NCBI GenBank assembly: GCA_963920705.1
Contig: OY987233.1
Span: 15,735,459 to 15,799,458 of the forward strand
Reading direction: 5' to 3'
Source: Odiellus spinosus
Taxonomy: Eukaryota > Arthropoda > Arachnida > Opiliones > Phalangiidae
Length of the DNA stretch: 64,000 nucleotides
Both the position numbers and the translations under genes were made by a program. Shown piece after piece: positions 22,626 to 33,800 of the stretch. Below the pieces are notes generated by a model that made no database searches, was not told the DNA's origin, and was given only the letters and a program-made list of their open reading frames with translations. Each line of letters starts with the position of its first letter. Position 1 is the stretch's first letter.

Positions 22626-23527
22626 GATATTATAAAAATTATGAACAAAAATTCGCATTTTAATAAAGTTTTTAAAAAATATGTAAAATATTTAAAAAAT
22701 TGCGGAAAATATAAAATTAAAAAAATTTAATTTTAGTTAAAATTTAAATGCCAGATAAGGCCTAGCTATTTTTATCGTGTTTTATATCCGAATTAAGCCC
22801 ACGATATAAGGGATCAAAATTAATTAAGGTAACCTTCCTTTAGCGTAATTTTAGGAACAATTTCAAAACGTGCTAAAAGTAAATGTGAACTTATTTGGAA
22901 GTTATTCATCCGTGGAAACGAAAGAGCTAATTTAATTAAGTCAATACGAAGCATTTGAAATATTTCGGTTGTTATAAAGTACTGAGTACTATCAGTTTAA
23001 GTTTGAAGCACGAACAAAGTTATCCATAAATATTTCATTTAAAGAAGAAAAAACATGAGACTACCTTCACCATTGCTGCAATCTTAAATTGAATTCCGAT
23101 TATATTTGATCCCACCTTTAGTTTGCAGCACGTACGAAATTAGTTTACTTATAGATTCAATCACAATATAAAGATATGAACCATACATATAACTTAATTC
23201 TAAACTATAATCAATACCATTCTTAGTTTGCAGTAAGTACAAAGCTATTACTGGTAAAAAATCATGCATATATAGGAAACAAAGGGTTCCTACATTGTCA
23301 TTTACTGCAAACACATAAATTTATTATTTTTCCTTTTGGAAGTCGTTGATGAACTTAGCGGGTGCTATGGTTTATTGTCTATTCATTTAGATGTAACATA
23401 GTTCAAAGCAAGGAAATAAGTAGGGTAATATAATTCTACCAGCCTTTCTCCAATTTGTTTCTAAATAAATGAATATTGTTAAAGAGAGGGTGAAGAAGAA
23501 AATTAAGTGATATAGATAATTTTTCTC
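22626..23527. other. Spacer with GTTTGCAG/AGTACA motif repeats, no gene
   Basis: AGTTTGAAGCACGAACAAAG (about 22999), AGTTTGCAGCACGTACGAAA (about 23120) and AGTTTGCAGTAAGTACAAAG (about 23226) form a loose series at about 110-bp spacing, each followed by TTA and ATA-rich sequence. A 76-codon minus-strand ORF (23084-23314) spans it and is probably incidental. Confidence 0.4.
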
Positions 23528-23857
23528 AATATTTTTCATACGAAAGGTAGTTTACTTTCTGAATTAAATACTTTTATGAAAGAGACCGCGGGAAAGCGGC
23601 CTTATCACACGCGAGAATCAGCTGCAGACTCTACAATAGCGAAATCACGCGATCATAGTGATGACGTAGTATTTCGGGGAATTTTTATTTTAAAAATTAA
23701 AATAGCGATTATAAAATATGTATTTTTACTGTCACGGTAATTTTGTTCTGTGACATATGCATATATATTTTGAATCGTTTTTTAACGATCTTTCTGGAAA
23801 TGCTACTAAATTTCAATTTAGAGTTAATGAAAATTACGTGACAGCCTCACTTCAAGG
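23528..23857 (-). mobile_element. MITE family B, about two-thirds copy
   Basis: From TTTTCATACGAAAGGTAG through AAGAGACCGCGGGAAAGCGG, ATAGCGAAATCACGCGATC, GTGATGACGTAGTATTTCGG and TTGAATCGTTTTTTAACG to ACGTGACAGCCTCACTTCAA, where the terminal TTAA has mutated to TCAA. Confidence 0.9.
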
Positions 23858-24620
23858 AAAAGATATATATACCAATCCGAGGGGAAATTAAGTCATCAGA
23901 TGAAACTTCGCACGATGGTAAAAAGGTCGTAACTAAATGGCTTTGTATTAATTGGATTTAAGATGTTTTGGATATAAATGAAGTGAAATTCCACAAGTTT
24001 TTTTTTATCACCATGCTTAGATTCTTTCAAATTATGGTTGGGAATTTGCTTGTAATTAGTACCCATTATAAGTCACATTTTCTCCGCTTTTACAAGGTCT
24101 CTTATTTAATGAAGATACAGTCAAACGCAGTGATTAGTTTTAGTTCTATAGAATAAGTTTGAAAGTAGAACTACTTTCAGTCCCTATGAGATTTAATATT
24201 TTGTATAATTCCGCCTTTTCTTACGCTTAATTAAATTACATCGATTATAAAGTTCATCAACATTATTTAAATGTAACCAAAACTGTAGCGTATGGATACG
24301 CAATGTTAAACATGATATGTAATAAAAATAGTTCTAATAAATGAATGCATTATCGGCTAAAATGCAGCTACAATAAAAATAATTTTTAAATTGCAAATTT
24401 ATTAAAACTTTCAAAAGAAAACTAATTCATGTAGCGGGTTTCTTTTATATGGCTTTTTGGTTAAAAATAAAAAAATAAAATAAAAAACATTTTATACCTG
24501 CCGGTTTTATGCTAGCACCTTTTTTTTTTTCTTTTTTTCTCACATTATTAAAAGAAATACTCAACGGTTGAAGGGCAAGTCTTACATAAACAGAATTGTC
24601 AGCCCAAATAAAAAAATTCC
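23858..24620. other. Spacer with two convergent copies of the 50-bp motif
   Basis: A plus-orientation copy lies at about 24168-24216 and a minus-orientation copy at about 24287-24333, about 70 bases apart. A 62-codon plus-strand ORF (23968-24156) has no support as a gene. Confidence 0.45.
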
Positions 24621-25245
24621 AAACGTCGATTAAGCCTAATTTCCCAAACGTCGATTAAGCCTAATTTCCCAAACGTCGATTAAGCCTAATTTCCCAAACG
24701 TCGATTAAGCCTAATTTCCCAAACGTCGATTAAGCCTAATTTCCCAAACGTCGATTAAGCCTAATTTCCCAAACGTCGATTAAGCCTAATTTCCCAAACG
24801 TCGATTAAGCCTAATTTCCCAAACGTCGATTAAGCCTAATTTCCCAAACGTCGATTAAGCCTAATTTCCCAAACGTCGATTAAGCCTAATTTCCCAAACG
24901 TCGATTAAGCCTAATTTCCCAAACGTCGATTAAGCCTAATTTTCCAAACGTCGATTAAGCCAAATTTTCCAAACGTCGATTAAGCCAAATTTCCCAAACG
25001 TCGATTAAGCCAAATTTCCCAAACGTCGATTAAGCCTAATTTCCCAAACGTCGATTAAGCCTAATTTCCCAAACGTCGATTAAGCCTACTTTTCCAAACG
25101 TCGATTAAGCCTACTTTTCCAAACGTCGATTAAGCCTACTTTTCCAAACGTCGATTAAGCCTAATTTTCAAACGTCGATTAAGCCTAATTTTCCAAAAGT
25201 CGATTAAGCCTAATTTTCCAAAAGTCGATTAAGCCTAATTTCAAA
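24621..25245 (+). repeat. Minisatellite, 25-bp unit, about 25 copies
   Basis: Head-to-tail units contain AAACGTCGATTAAGCCTAAT followed by TTCCC. The left part is near-identical; on the right the units drift (AAGCCAAAT, AAGCCTACTTTT, AAAAGTCG). There are no unique spacers between repeats, so it is not a CRISPR array. The unit contains TTAAGCCTAA, the reverse of the TTAGGCTTAA motif scattered over the window. Confidence 0.95.
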
Positions 25246-25747
25246 CGTATATTACTTCTCAAAAGCGTTCAACCTCGGGACTTGGATGATTAAAGAGTGG
25301 CAAAAACCCTTTAAAGATAGACTTTCCCTTTGAAACCCAAAACTCTGAGAAAGAAAAAAAAAATTCCCTCGGGATTTTTAAAAGTCCAAGGGATGGTTCC
25401 TCTTCTCTTTTATAATTGGTCCAAGAAAGAACTCTTTAGTTTACACCTATTTGGAAAAGTCAACGTAACCTTAGATTGGTAGTATGTTTAAAATATGATT
25501 TTTACTATCCTTGGTAATACTACAAAGTTAAGATATCCTCGAAATTAAATTATTTGTATAATGGAGGTAAAACTGCGGCGGAACTATACTTAATGTTAAG
25601 TCTCATAGAAGAAAAATAGTCATAAATATGTTCTGTCAATATCGGTACATAATTATTACGAAAACTTCGCGTAACGAACCCAAAGAATTAAAGATGATGA
25701 GACAATTTTTTTAAAAACCACAATTTTAACGGGCGGTAGCGTATTTC
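25246..25747. other. Spacer, no gene recognised
   Basis: It holds a minus-orientation copy of the dispersed 50-bp motif at about 25573-25620. No ORF. Confidence 0.4.
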
Positions 25748-26135
25748 TTAAAGGGAGAATGCAACCTAACAACAAGTAATCCACCATTGAAAAAAATTAG
25801 AAATTTAAAACTTACACGAAAAATAGGCTTAGCTGAATTCATGGAAATCCTGAATTTCTACAAATTGAAGGGTCAAAGGACCAACTAGCAAAAGCCCGTC
25901 ATTAAGACGAGATCTCCACGAGACTTTCAATACCATTCGATTGGTCCCTGACCCTTCAGCGCGAAGAAATTCAGGATATCCATGAATCCAGCTAAGCCTA
26001 TTTTGATGGTAAGTTTTAAATTTATTTCTAGTTTAATATTTGTTTGTAATTTTTTTTTTTTTTTTCCTGGTGGATTAGGCCTATTTAAACGATAAAGAAT
26101 CGATTAAAAAATCACTTGTTATTTACCCACTATTT
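25748..26135. mobile_element. MITE family A copy
   Basis: The left terminus TTAAAGGGAGAATGCAACC is intact. The left arm has AAATAGGCTTAGCTG and the right arm CAGCTAAGCCTATTTTGATG; the inner arms are ATTTCTACAAATTGAAGGGT and CCCTTCAGCGCGAAGAAATT. The right terminus is lost after AAAATCACTTGTTATT. Confidence 0.9.
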
Positions 26136-26581
26136 CTCTCGTAACAATCATGCTTTTATAATATTAAAATTTCAAGCTAAGTTAGCATAATTCGACAACG
26201 ATACAGCGGAGTAATTTATCGCGTTAAAACCTCATAGCAAAAAAGTAGTTACCAATTCATATTGATCGTAAATACAAGAATTTTCTCTTTCATAATAAGT
26301 TTGCCAAAACTACTTTTATCCACATATGAGATAGCATTATGTATCAATTCGCATCAGATTTAAATAGTAACGCAAACCAATCACAGATTGAAATACAACA
26401 TAGCAAAATTGCATCAATCTAAATGTAGATTTCCATTGATCAGAATATTTATAAGTTTAGTAGATGTGCGAAGAAAAACGATTATCGGTAACTTTAAAGA
26501 GAAGATGAACTCATTTTCTTTTTATTGATATATTGGTTTATTTACTTTTCTACTCTTGGAAACAAATTAAATCAATGTTTA
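26136..26581. other. Spacer with divergent 50-bp motif pair
   Basis: A minus-orientation copy lies at about 26203-26250 and a plus-orientation copy at about 26308-26353. No gene recognised. Confidence 0.4.
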
Positions 26582-26745
26582 GGTTGTTTACTTTATATTG
26601 AAAAAACCATTTTTGACATTTTCATTTTGAATCTTCTTAATAGCACCTTAACCCGTGTAAAATTTGGAATACTTCGTTTTATTAGTATGATAAACTAAAA
26701 AGATAATTTATAGGCATTCGTAAAAACGGTTCATCTTCACTTTAA
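26582..26745 (+). mobile_element. MITE family B, right-end fragment
   Basis: TGACATTTTCATTTTGAA, CTTAACCCGTGTAAAATTT, TAGTATGATAAACTAAAAAG and the end TTCATCTTCACTTTAA match the right third of the 31561 copy. Confidence 0.65.
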
Positions 26746-26979
26746 TTTTTTAATGAATTTCATTTATTTTAAAATTTTTATTTATCTCTTTCATTAAATG
26801 TTCTTGTTAAATTTTTTTTTGGTGAAACAAACTAATAGGGTTAAGTGTTTTAAGGTATTTCCTACGAGCCCCTGTAGAAGTGTTTCATCCGTACTTCAGG
26901 TATGTTTAAGACAGAGCTACCTACCAGGGGCAAAAATAAATATTTTCAAAATATGTTTTCATTTCTAAAACTCGTATAT

Positions 26980-27600
26980 TTAATATTTTTGGACCGATTT
27001 TGTCCTAGTTGGTCTCAATTTGAAGCTTAGAATGTTCTTAATATTAATCCACAATCAAAAATGAAATTTTCTGAAGATTTAAGATCAAAAAATAATTTTT
27101 CATACTTTAAATTTAATTAAATTTTTGTAATTAATTAGTTTAGTTATTTTTCAAGCGAGTTGGACGCAACTAATCTTAGTTTGAAGTTAATAGTCAGCTA
27201 CATACGAATCTACATTATATTCAAGCTATACTTTACTAAAGATTAGTTTAAAAATAATTGTTCATACCTTAAATTTAATTAGATTTTTGTAATTAATTAG
27301 TGTTGTTATTTTTGAACCAATTTGGACGCAGTTAATCTTAGTTTGAAGCTAATGGTCAGCTCTATACGAATCTACATTATATTCCAGCTAAGCCTACTTT
27401 ACTAAAGATTAGTTTAAAAATAATTGTTCATACGTTAAATTTAATTAGATTTTTGTAATTAGTTTTGTTATTTTTGAGCCAATTTGGACGCAAGTAATCT
27501 TAGTTTGAAGCTAATAGTCAGCTACATACGAATCTACATTATATTCCAGCTAAGCCTACTTTACTAAAGATTAGTTTAAAAATCGATTATACAGTTCATA
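26980..27600 (+). repeat. Tandem repeat, period about 165 bp, three units plus a partial
   Basis: Units begin near 27098, 27261 and 27428 with TTCATACCTTAAATTTAATT and contain TTTGGACGCA, AATCTTAGTTTGAAGCTAAT, GTCAGCTACATACGAATC and CTTTACTAAAGATTAG. A partial, more diverged unit precedes them at about 26980-27040. Each unit carries the 37-bp GGACG...TTGAAGCT motif found elsewhere in the window. Confidence 0.85.
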
Positions 27601-28626
27601 CTCCCTTTAAGGTCAATTCAGGTAAAATATAGGAAAACGTGAAAAAAAGGAAGAATTTCAAACCAAAAATTTGAATAATTCCTGGGATCATTTTAACCGC
27701 TTCCATAAAGATTGAACTTAAGTAAAATAAAATAAGTAGTTTTATCCTAACATTACGTATCACTACGCCATATTATAGCCAAGTACAGCAATTTCCGACT
27801 GACCCTTTGATTAAAAATTTCTCTCTCAACAGAAAAAAAAAAAAAAAAAAACGAAATTTAAACATTACAGCAAAAGACAATTTTTTCAAGGGAAATTAAA
27901 AAATAAATTTTAGGTTTTTAATCCTTGTACTAAGTTAAAAGCTAAGAAAGGACTTAAAACTCCATTGGACATCGGTTATTATAAGGGGATTTTGGTTACT
28001 TTCAAGATTGCAACAAAACAAATGAATATATCGTTTGAATCAATTCAAAAGGTTTAACTATTTTAATCTCGTAATAGGTTTAACATCGTGTAAAAGTCCG
28101 CGATAACCTTGGCTGTATTACATTAAGGTTACTAAAAATAATGAAGTAATTAATTGCAATCAATATTCTAATTAGAGATTTGAATAAAGAAACGCTATGA
28201 AAATAATTAGCGAACAAATTAACCAAATTAATGAAGTCGAAGTTGCCATCAATTATATTGCTTTAAAAAATAAATTTCAAAGATATTTTTTTAATAATTT
28301 TTTCGTTAAAACAGTTTTTGAAAATAATTGAATCTTTTGAGTTCAAGAAGAGTTAAGACTAAAGTAAAAAGATACAGCGTATTTACACACAATGTTAAAG
28401 CTCATAGAGAAGAAAATAGTCGTTGAAATCAACTATAGAATACCCTAGAAAATTAATTTTATTCTTTTGTTAATAATAGATTTTGTCTATATTTGTACAA
28501 GCAATTAAAGATAAAAGGCAGGGATATTAATAAAAGTCTTTGTTACTACCTTCCACTTCATTGTTTTTAAGATATTAGACGTAAATAAGTCGTCGAGACT
28601 CGCAAATAAAAGATTTTAAGAAAGAA

Positions 28627-28661
<35 letters not shown>

Positions 28662-29261
28662 GAAGAAGGTTGAAGGTCAAAGATTATTTTTTTCTGTGTA
28701 GTTTTCTAAGATTACAACATAAATGATATAATATTAGAAGTTAGACAGTAATCTACGTAATTTCAATAATAGTCGAACATGTCCTCAATTTTAAATGAGC
28801 TATTTGCAAAAATAAACCGAAGGATCACCTGGAGTCAATTCAATAAATTATTAGATTAGATAATATTTTAGATTAGGGTGTCTCACTTTTCCCTCTTATC
28901 TCCTTCTGCTAGTAGAAGGTCTCGTTAGGATGTAAGCATTAACACCCCCGCCCTGGTCTGGATATAAGGTCGCTTTTGTTCGTATCGCTTTTCAATGTTT
29001 TCCATTGCACCATCGTCACTTTATTGACAACGTCCAATCAAAAAGACTCGGTCTTTTCCACCCTTCTAAATGTGTCTACATAATATAAAAGAGAGCTAAA
29101 CCTACATCTACTCTCCCCCTGGACGAAGTGACAGTGTTCCAATATATACCAGATTTTTATTCTTATTCAACCGCATCAAATGATTTTTCAGTTTCATATA
29201 GGGTTTTAGATTAGAGTAGAGATAGTACTAGTTAGATTGTAGTTAGTGTAGTGTTCAAATT
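27601..29261. other. Spacer, no gene recognised; A runs
   Basis: A 33-base A run lies at 28628-28660 and an A run at about 27832-27851. Convergent copies of the 50-bp motif lie at 28055-28103 (plus) and 28373-28420 (minus). From 28880 to 29150 the sequence is less A+T-rich (CACCCCCGCCCTGG), but no ORF or splice structure is convincing. Confidence 0.4.
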
Positions 29262-29401
29262 TAGTTTAATTTTTAAGTTTTAAATATATTTCTGGTTTAT
29301 TATTTGTTTGTAAATTTGGTTTACTGATGGATTAAGCCTAATTAAACGATAAGGAATCGATAAAAAAAATCATTTGTTGTTAGGTTGCACTCTCCCTTTA
29401 A
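29262..29401 (+). mobile_element. MITE family A, right-arm fragment
   Basis: TTTAAATATATTTCTGG, TTTGTTTGTAAATTTGG, TGGATTAAGCCTAATTAAAC and GGTTGCACTCTCCCTTTAA match the right arm and terminus. Its terminal TTAA (29398-29401) is shared with the start of the next element. Confidence 0.8.
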
Positions 29402-30179
29402 AGGGAGAATGAAAGGCCGAAACAACCTATTTTTAATCGATTAAGAATGCTAAAATAATGAGAAAAACAATAATATAACTCACCAAAAATATTTCGTTAT
29501 TTTATAATCAATTTTAAAAGTTCCGAAACTTGCAGATGGTAAGCCTTGGCTGAATAGCTCGGCGAACTAGGCGAGCACGAGCCGTATTTTTTTTTTTTTT
29601 TTTTTAATATTCCCGTCTGATCTTGTCGCCAATCACGAGCGAGTACGCATATTTATGAAATACGCGTACTCGCTCGTGATTGGCGACAAGAACAGCCGCG
29701 AATATTAAAAAAAATACAGGTCGTTCTAGCCAAGGAGGATCAGAGAAGGAGAGGAAATGTGGGGCTGCGTTGAGTTAGAGAGAGAAGAGCCAACCTCCCA
29801 CTCGGGTCTAAAGGGGGGATAGGAAATTCTCGAGGAAAACTGTTGTCACGTGGTCGCTAGCTAGCGCGTCTCATAAAGGATTCGTTTTACCCACGCGACA
29901 ACATTTTACCACGAAACGTCTCTACCCCCGTTCTCCCAGAGTGGGAGTTTAGGCCGACGCAGTAGGAACCGCGCCGTCCCCACATTTCCTCTCCTCTGAT
30001 CCTCCTTGTTCTAGCCTATAGTTCACCAAGCTAGGCAAACTAGGCTTAGCATCGGAACTTTGGAAATTGATTATAAAATAACGAAATATTTTTGGTGAGT
30101 TATATTATTGTTTTTCTCATTATTTTAGCATTCTTAATCGATTAAAAATAGGTGGTTTCGGCCTTTCATTCTCCCTTTA
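29398..30179. mobile_element. Composite foldback element I
   Basis: Outer inverted repeats of about 125 bp (29401-29525 and about 30055-30179) both carry TTTAATCGATTAAGAATGCT-type sequence and AAAAATATTTCGTTATTTTA; the ends are TTAAAGGGAGAATGAAAGG and its complement. Inside are two further palindromes. The first has a perfect 27-bp arm pair at 29622-29648 and 29664-29690 (GCCAATCACGAGCGAG). The second, about 29730-30012, has GGAGGATCAGAG and GGAGAGGAAATGTGGGG against their complements. There is no transposase and the terminal TTAA is TTAG at the right. It is one of the more G+C-rich parts of the window. Confidence 0.85.
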
Positions 30180-30643
30180 GCAGATTCGCGCATAAAGATG
30201 TACCCTAATGGCAAGTTGCCCCTGGAAGAACTTCAATTTCAAATTCGTCTGTTTTCAATCTTTTTGTAAATGGAAACGAAAACCTTGACCTACTTATTAT
30301 TACGAAGTATATATAGGTAAAACCGTAATGCCGTGACGTAGCTAACTTGTTCTTTGTAAGGCAAGTCTAGACAGTCAGGAAGAAACCTAATGAATACAAC
30401 ACGTAAACACCGATTCTTACTCCTACGCAAAACCCAGTTTCTGATGTTCTATTAATATAGTTAGAAGCTTGACCATTTTCGACTCTTGTTCAATGGCAGT
30501 TTACTATCAATAAAGAACATTTATTTTTGTTCTTACAAGTTTTAACATTGTAAATCAATATCAATTAAGGCTTAGCTATAGGTTTCAAATAACATCTAAT
30601 AGGACAGATTAAATTAGCATTGAATTTAGTCAGTTTATTTTTT
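30180..30643. other. Spacer, nothing recognised
   Basis: No ORF or repeat family identified. Confidence 0.3.
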
Positions 30644-30957
30644 GAACGTTGACTTTCTGGAATAAGTACTTTTACGAGAAAGACCGCGCGAAAGCGACTT
30701 TATCACTGGTGCCAGAACGCGTGAGAATTAACTGTAGGATCTACTATAGCGAAATCACGTGAACATAGTGATGACGTAGTATTGCAGGGAATTTTTATTT
30801 TAAAATTTTCGAAGATGGCGATTATTAAATATGTATTTTTACTGTCGCGGTAATTTTGTTCAATGACATTTGTATATAAATTTTGAATCGTTTTTTAACG
30901 ATCTTTCTGAAAATCCTACTCAGTTTCCATTTAGAGTTCATGAAAAATCAGTGGACG
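30644..30957 (-). mobile_element. MITE family B copy, partial
   Basis: It keeps GACTTTCTGGAATAAGTAC, AAGACCGCGCGAAAGCG, CACTGGTGCCAGAACGCG, GTGATGACGTAGTATTGC, TACTGTCGCGGTAATTTTG and TGAATCGTTTTTTAACG. The terminal GTGACAGCCTCACTTTAA has degraded to GTGGACGCCGCG. Confidence 0.9.
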
Positions 30958-31560
30958 CCGCGTAAGGTCAAGTAACTTTAATCAAATTTAAAACTAAACA
31001 ATCTTGTCGTGGAACCGAGACATAGGAAGTAAAGTATCCAACGTTAATTATTAAATTAATTAGGCTTAGGATAATTAAATTAGGCTTGAATCCAAAAATC
31101 AACAATTTTTAGTGAACTGTTCCATTGCCGGAAAAAAGTTCTTACTACACTGAAAGCTGAGGCGAACTTTCACACAACGATAACTTTTATAAGCAAAAAA
31201 CTAGTTTAGATATAAACTGTTGAAGCAAAACAGAGCTCTGCTTACACTCGAGGTCATTGAGAGAAATCTAAGATTGGAATTAACAGGTCTTCAACCCTGA
31301 TGAAAGGGAAGTTTAAACTGACCCATCATTAAGGGTGGGGTAGGTCTGGCACAACCTAAAACTTGTTTAGACATACTAAAATTTGGGAATGTCATATAAT
31401 ATATGGGCCTACCTATATGACGATTAACACATGAGTATTCTAAGTATTGATTGAAAATTATCTTTATATTTCACCTTCACTTTAAGCATCCATAGATTTC
31501 GCGAGAGAAAAAAAACTAATAGGATAAAAATCAGTATTAAATTCTAGTCCTATTTTCCAA
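30958..31560. other. Spacer, no gene recognised
   Basis: Contains AATTAGGCTTAGG near 31059 and a small TTCACCTTCACTTTAA terminus-like end at about 31460-31475. Confidence 0.35.
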
Positions 31561-32058
31561 TTAAAGTGAGGCTGTTACTGATTTTTCATGAACTCTAAAT
31601 GGAAATTGAGTAGCATTTTCGGAAAGATCGTTAAAAAACGATTCAAAATATATATTCATATGTCATAGAACAAAATTACAGCGACAGTAATTATACATTT
31701 TATAATCACCATTTTCGAAATTTTTACATACTACGTCATCATATTGTCGCGTGATTTCGCTATTGTAGAGCCTACAGTTGATTTTCTCGCGTTCTGGCAA
31801 GAGTGATAAGGTCGATTTCGCGCGGTCTTTTTCGTAAAAGTACTTAACCTAGAAAGTCAACTACCTTTCGTATATATATAGGTAGTCATATATTGGGGAA
31901 AAAATACCTATATATTTTTAAGGTTTTCATTTTGAAGTTTCTTAAGAACGTGTCAATCCAGAGGTATAAAATTTTGAATATGATATTTTAATATTATGAA
32001 TAAACTAAAAATATATTCCATGTACATTCAAAAAAAGATGGTGATAGCTACACTTTAA
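31561..32058 (+). mobile_element. Full-length reference copy of MITE family B (498 bp)
   Basis: Both ends are present: TTAAAGTGAGGCTGTTACTG at the left and GGTGATAGCTACACTTTAA at the right, each including TTAA. Internal landmarks in order are AACGATTCAAAATATATATT, ATTACAGCGACAGTAAT, ACTACGTCATCATATTG, GTGATTTCGCTATTGTAGAG, GCGCGGTCTTTTTCGTAAAA, GTACTTAACCTAGAAAGTC, TTTTGAAGTTTCTTAAGAAC and AATATTATGAATAAAC. There is no ORF of note. The terminal TTAA suggests mobilisation by a TTAA-targeting transposase (piggyBac or Kolobok type). Confidence 0.9.
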
Positions 32059-32508
32059 CTCCTACATCTTGGAAAAACCTTGGATATTTTTCATTAACTT
32101 CTTAGAGCAAAGGCAAATAAATAAATAAGATTTAGAAAATAATATATTCATGGTAATATTAATAGAGATCTCGTTGAATTAATTTCTAAAGAAAAAACAT
32201 AATTATTTTCAAGATTGCGACATTTTATCGTTGAGCCCTGTTTTGGTAAACACGATGTTGTTCATGGACCCTTCACTCAAGAGTCTTAGACCATTGTCAT
32301 CTTCTCCATAAGAATTACCTACTTATTGATTTCTGGTAACAATAGAACGGAACCAATATCCTATAGATATATATTCTACAACTCACCTACTTGTTTTTCA
32401 ACCTGGGTTTTTTGTTTCTTATATAGTATATATCTTATTCCTATTAAAGGTATTATGAAGTATATTATTTTATTTTCATAATGATGAACGCAAGGTTTTA
32501 ATTAATTT
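32059..32508. other. Spacer between two oppositely oriented B copies
   Basis: No gene. The flanking B copies (31561 plus, 32509 minus) would let this 450-bp stretch form the loop of a stem of about 500 bp. Confidence 0.45.
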
Positions 32509-33037
32509 TAATCTAAAATAGTTGTCATAATGCGTATGGAATATATTTTTAGTTTTTATTATACTATTAAAACGACACATTCAAAATTTTATACCTCTGG
32601 GTTGAAGCGTTAGAAAGAAACTTCAAAATGAAAATGTCAAAAATATCTAGGTGATTTTTTTCCCCGTAGTAGTTTATTTCTGGAAAGTAATTAACGATAA
32701 TTTTCGCACGAATGGTAGTTGATTTTCTGGATTAAGTACTTTTTACGAAAAAGACCGCCGGAAAGCGACCTTATCACTGGCGCCAGAACGCGCGGGAATA
32801 AACTATAGGCTCTACAATAGCGAAATCACGCGACCATTGTGATGACGTAGTATTGCGGGGAATTTATTTTGAAAATTTCAAAAATGGCGATTATAAAATA
32901 TGTATTTTTACGGTCGCGGTAATTTTGTTCTATGACGCATGTAAATATATTTTGAATCGTTTTTTAACGATCTTTCCGAAAATGCTACTCAATTTCTATT
33001 AGGGTTTCATGAAAAATCCATGAGAGCCTCACTTTAA
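32509..33037 (-). mobile_element. MITE family B, nearly full-length copy
   Basis: All major landmarks are present from ATAATGCGTATGGAATAT through ATACCTCTGGGTTGAAGCG, TAACGATAATTTTCGCACG, AAGACCGCCGGAAAGCG, GTGATGACGTAGTATTGCGG and TTGAATCGTTTTTTAACG to GAGAGCCTCACTTTAA. Only the left TTAAAGTGA end is eroded. Confidence 0.9.
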
Positions 33038-33260
33038 GCCTTGGTCTTCTTTCTCCATCGTTATTCTCGGGATAGAGTCGGCCATTCCGGTGGTGTTTTT
33101 TTTTTTTTTTTTTTTGTTATTTTTCTCGCGTCCCGAGCTTTCACGCAATCTTTTCAGGTTATACGTGAGGTTTGAACCGGGGTTTAGTTTCTTTACCATT
33201 ATGTCTCCTCGTGTTTGAGCAAGTTTATCTTGAACTACTTTCATCGTGAATGAGATAACA
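33038..33260 (-). repeat. Possible SINE-like or decayed exon segment
   Basis: On the minus strand a moderately G+C-rich stretch (33244 to about 33120) contains GGTTCAAACC at 33178-33169, close to a Pol III B box (GGTTCGANNCC), and runs into a 20-base A tract (33115-33096). That layout recalls a retroposed tRNA-related SINE. The same stretch reads as a 71-codon ORF (33244-33029) that passes through the A tract as poly-Lys, so a degenerate coding exon is the alternative. I favour neither strongly. Confidence 0.3.
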
Positions 33261-33504
33261 AGTTAAGTATTAGTCCGCTTCAGCTTTAACTACATTGCAA
33301 ACTCCGTTATTCTAAACATCAGGTCACGTAGAGCAATACCTTGCCCAAGGAAAATATATAAAATGGTTTAACTTTTGTTTTTTCGACTGTTATAAATTTT
33401 ATTTTGTTTTCACTTAGTTTTTTTTTTCCATTGTTTTTTGTCTTATTTGTAAGGACTAGGGACTCTTCCTCGAGAAGTTTCCAATTTTTGGGTTCTAAAA
33501 TATT
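33261..33504. other. Spacer, nothing recognised
   Basis: No ORF or repeat family identified. Confidence 0.3.
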
Positions 33505-33800
33505 AAATGGAAACTTGGAGATAAAAATTTAACAGAGCTTTTGAATTTATTTTCGGAATCACCGCGCCAAAAAATGTATTTGAGAATTTTTTCGGAATGT
33601 TTAGACACGTTTTTGGTCCTATGGACGCGCAAACCTGACTTGTTTAATGTCTCGAGGCTGTATTTACCTGTAGTGTGATGTAGGTTTCACTTCTCATTTC
33701 AATACGCCCCCATATAACGAAAGAAATCGGCTTAAAATGAGAGGAAAAAAAAAAAAAAATCAACTAATTTAATCAAAAATGCTCCAATTTGAAAAGTTAA
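33505..33800. mobile_element. MITE family C, left-arm copy with unusual interior
   Basis: TTAAATGGAAACTTGGAGA, TTTTGAATTTATTTTCGG, AATCACCGCGCCAAAAAATG and TTTAGACACGTTTTTGGT match the left arm of family C. Further right, TTCACTTCTCATTTCAATAC and AAAGAAATCGGC match 4815-4870, so a second unnamed repeat adjoins or replaces the right arm. Confidence 0.65.

Noticed and set aside
24621-25245. CRISPR-like array of regular 25-bp repeats
   Set aside because: Units are directly adjacent with no unique spacers, no cas genes are present and the DNA is eukaryotic.
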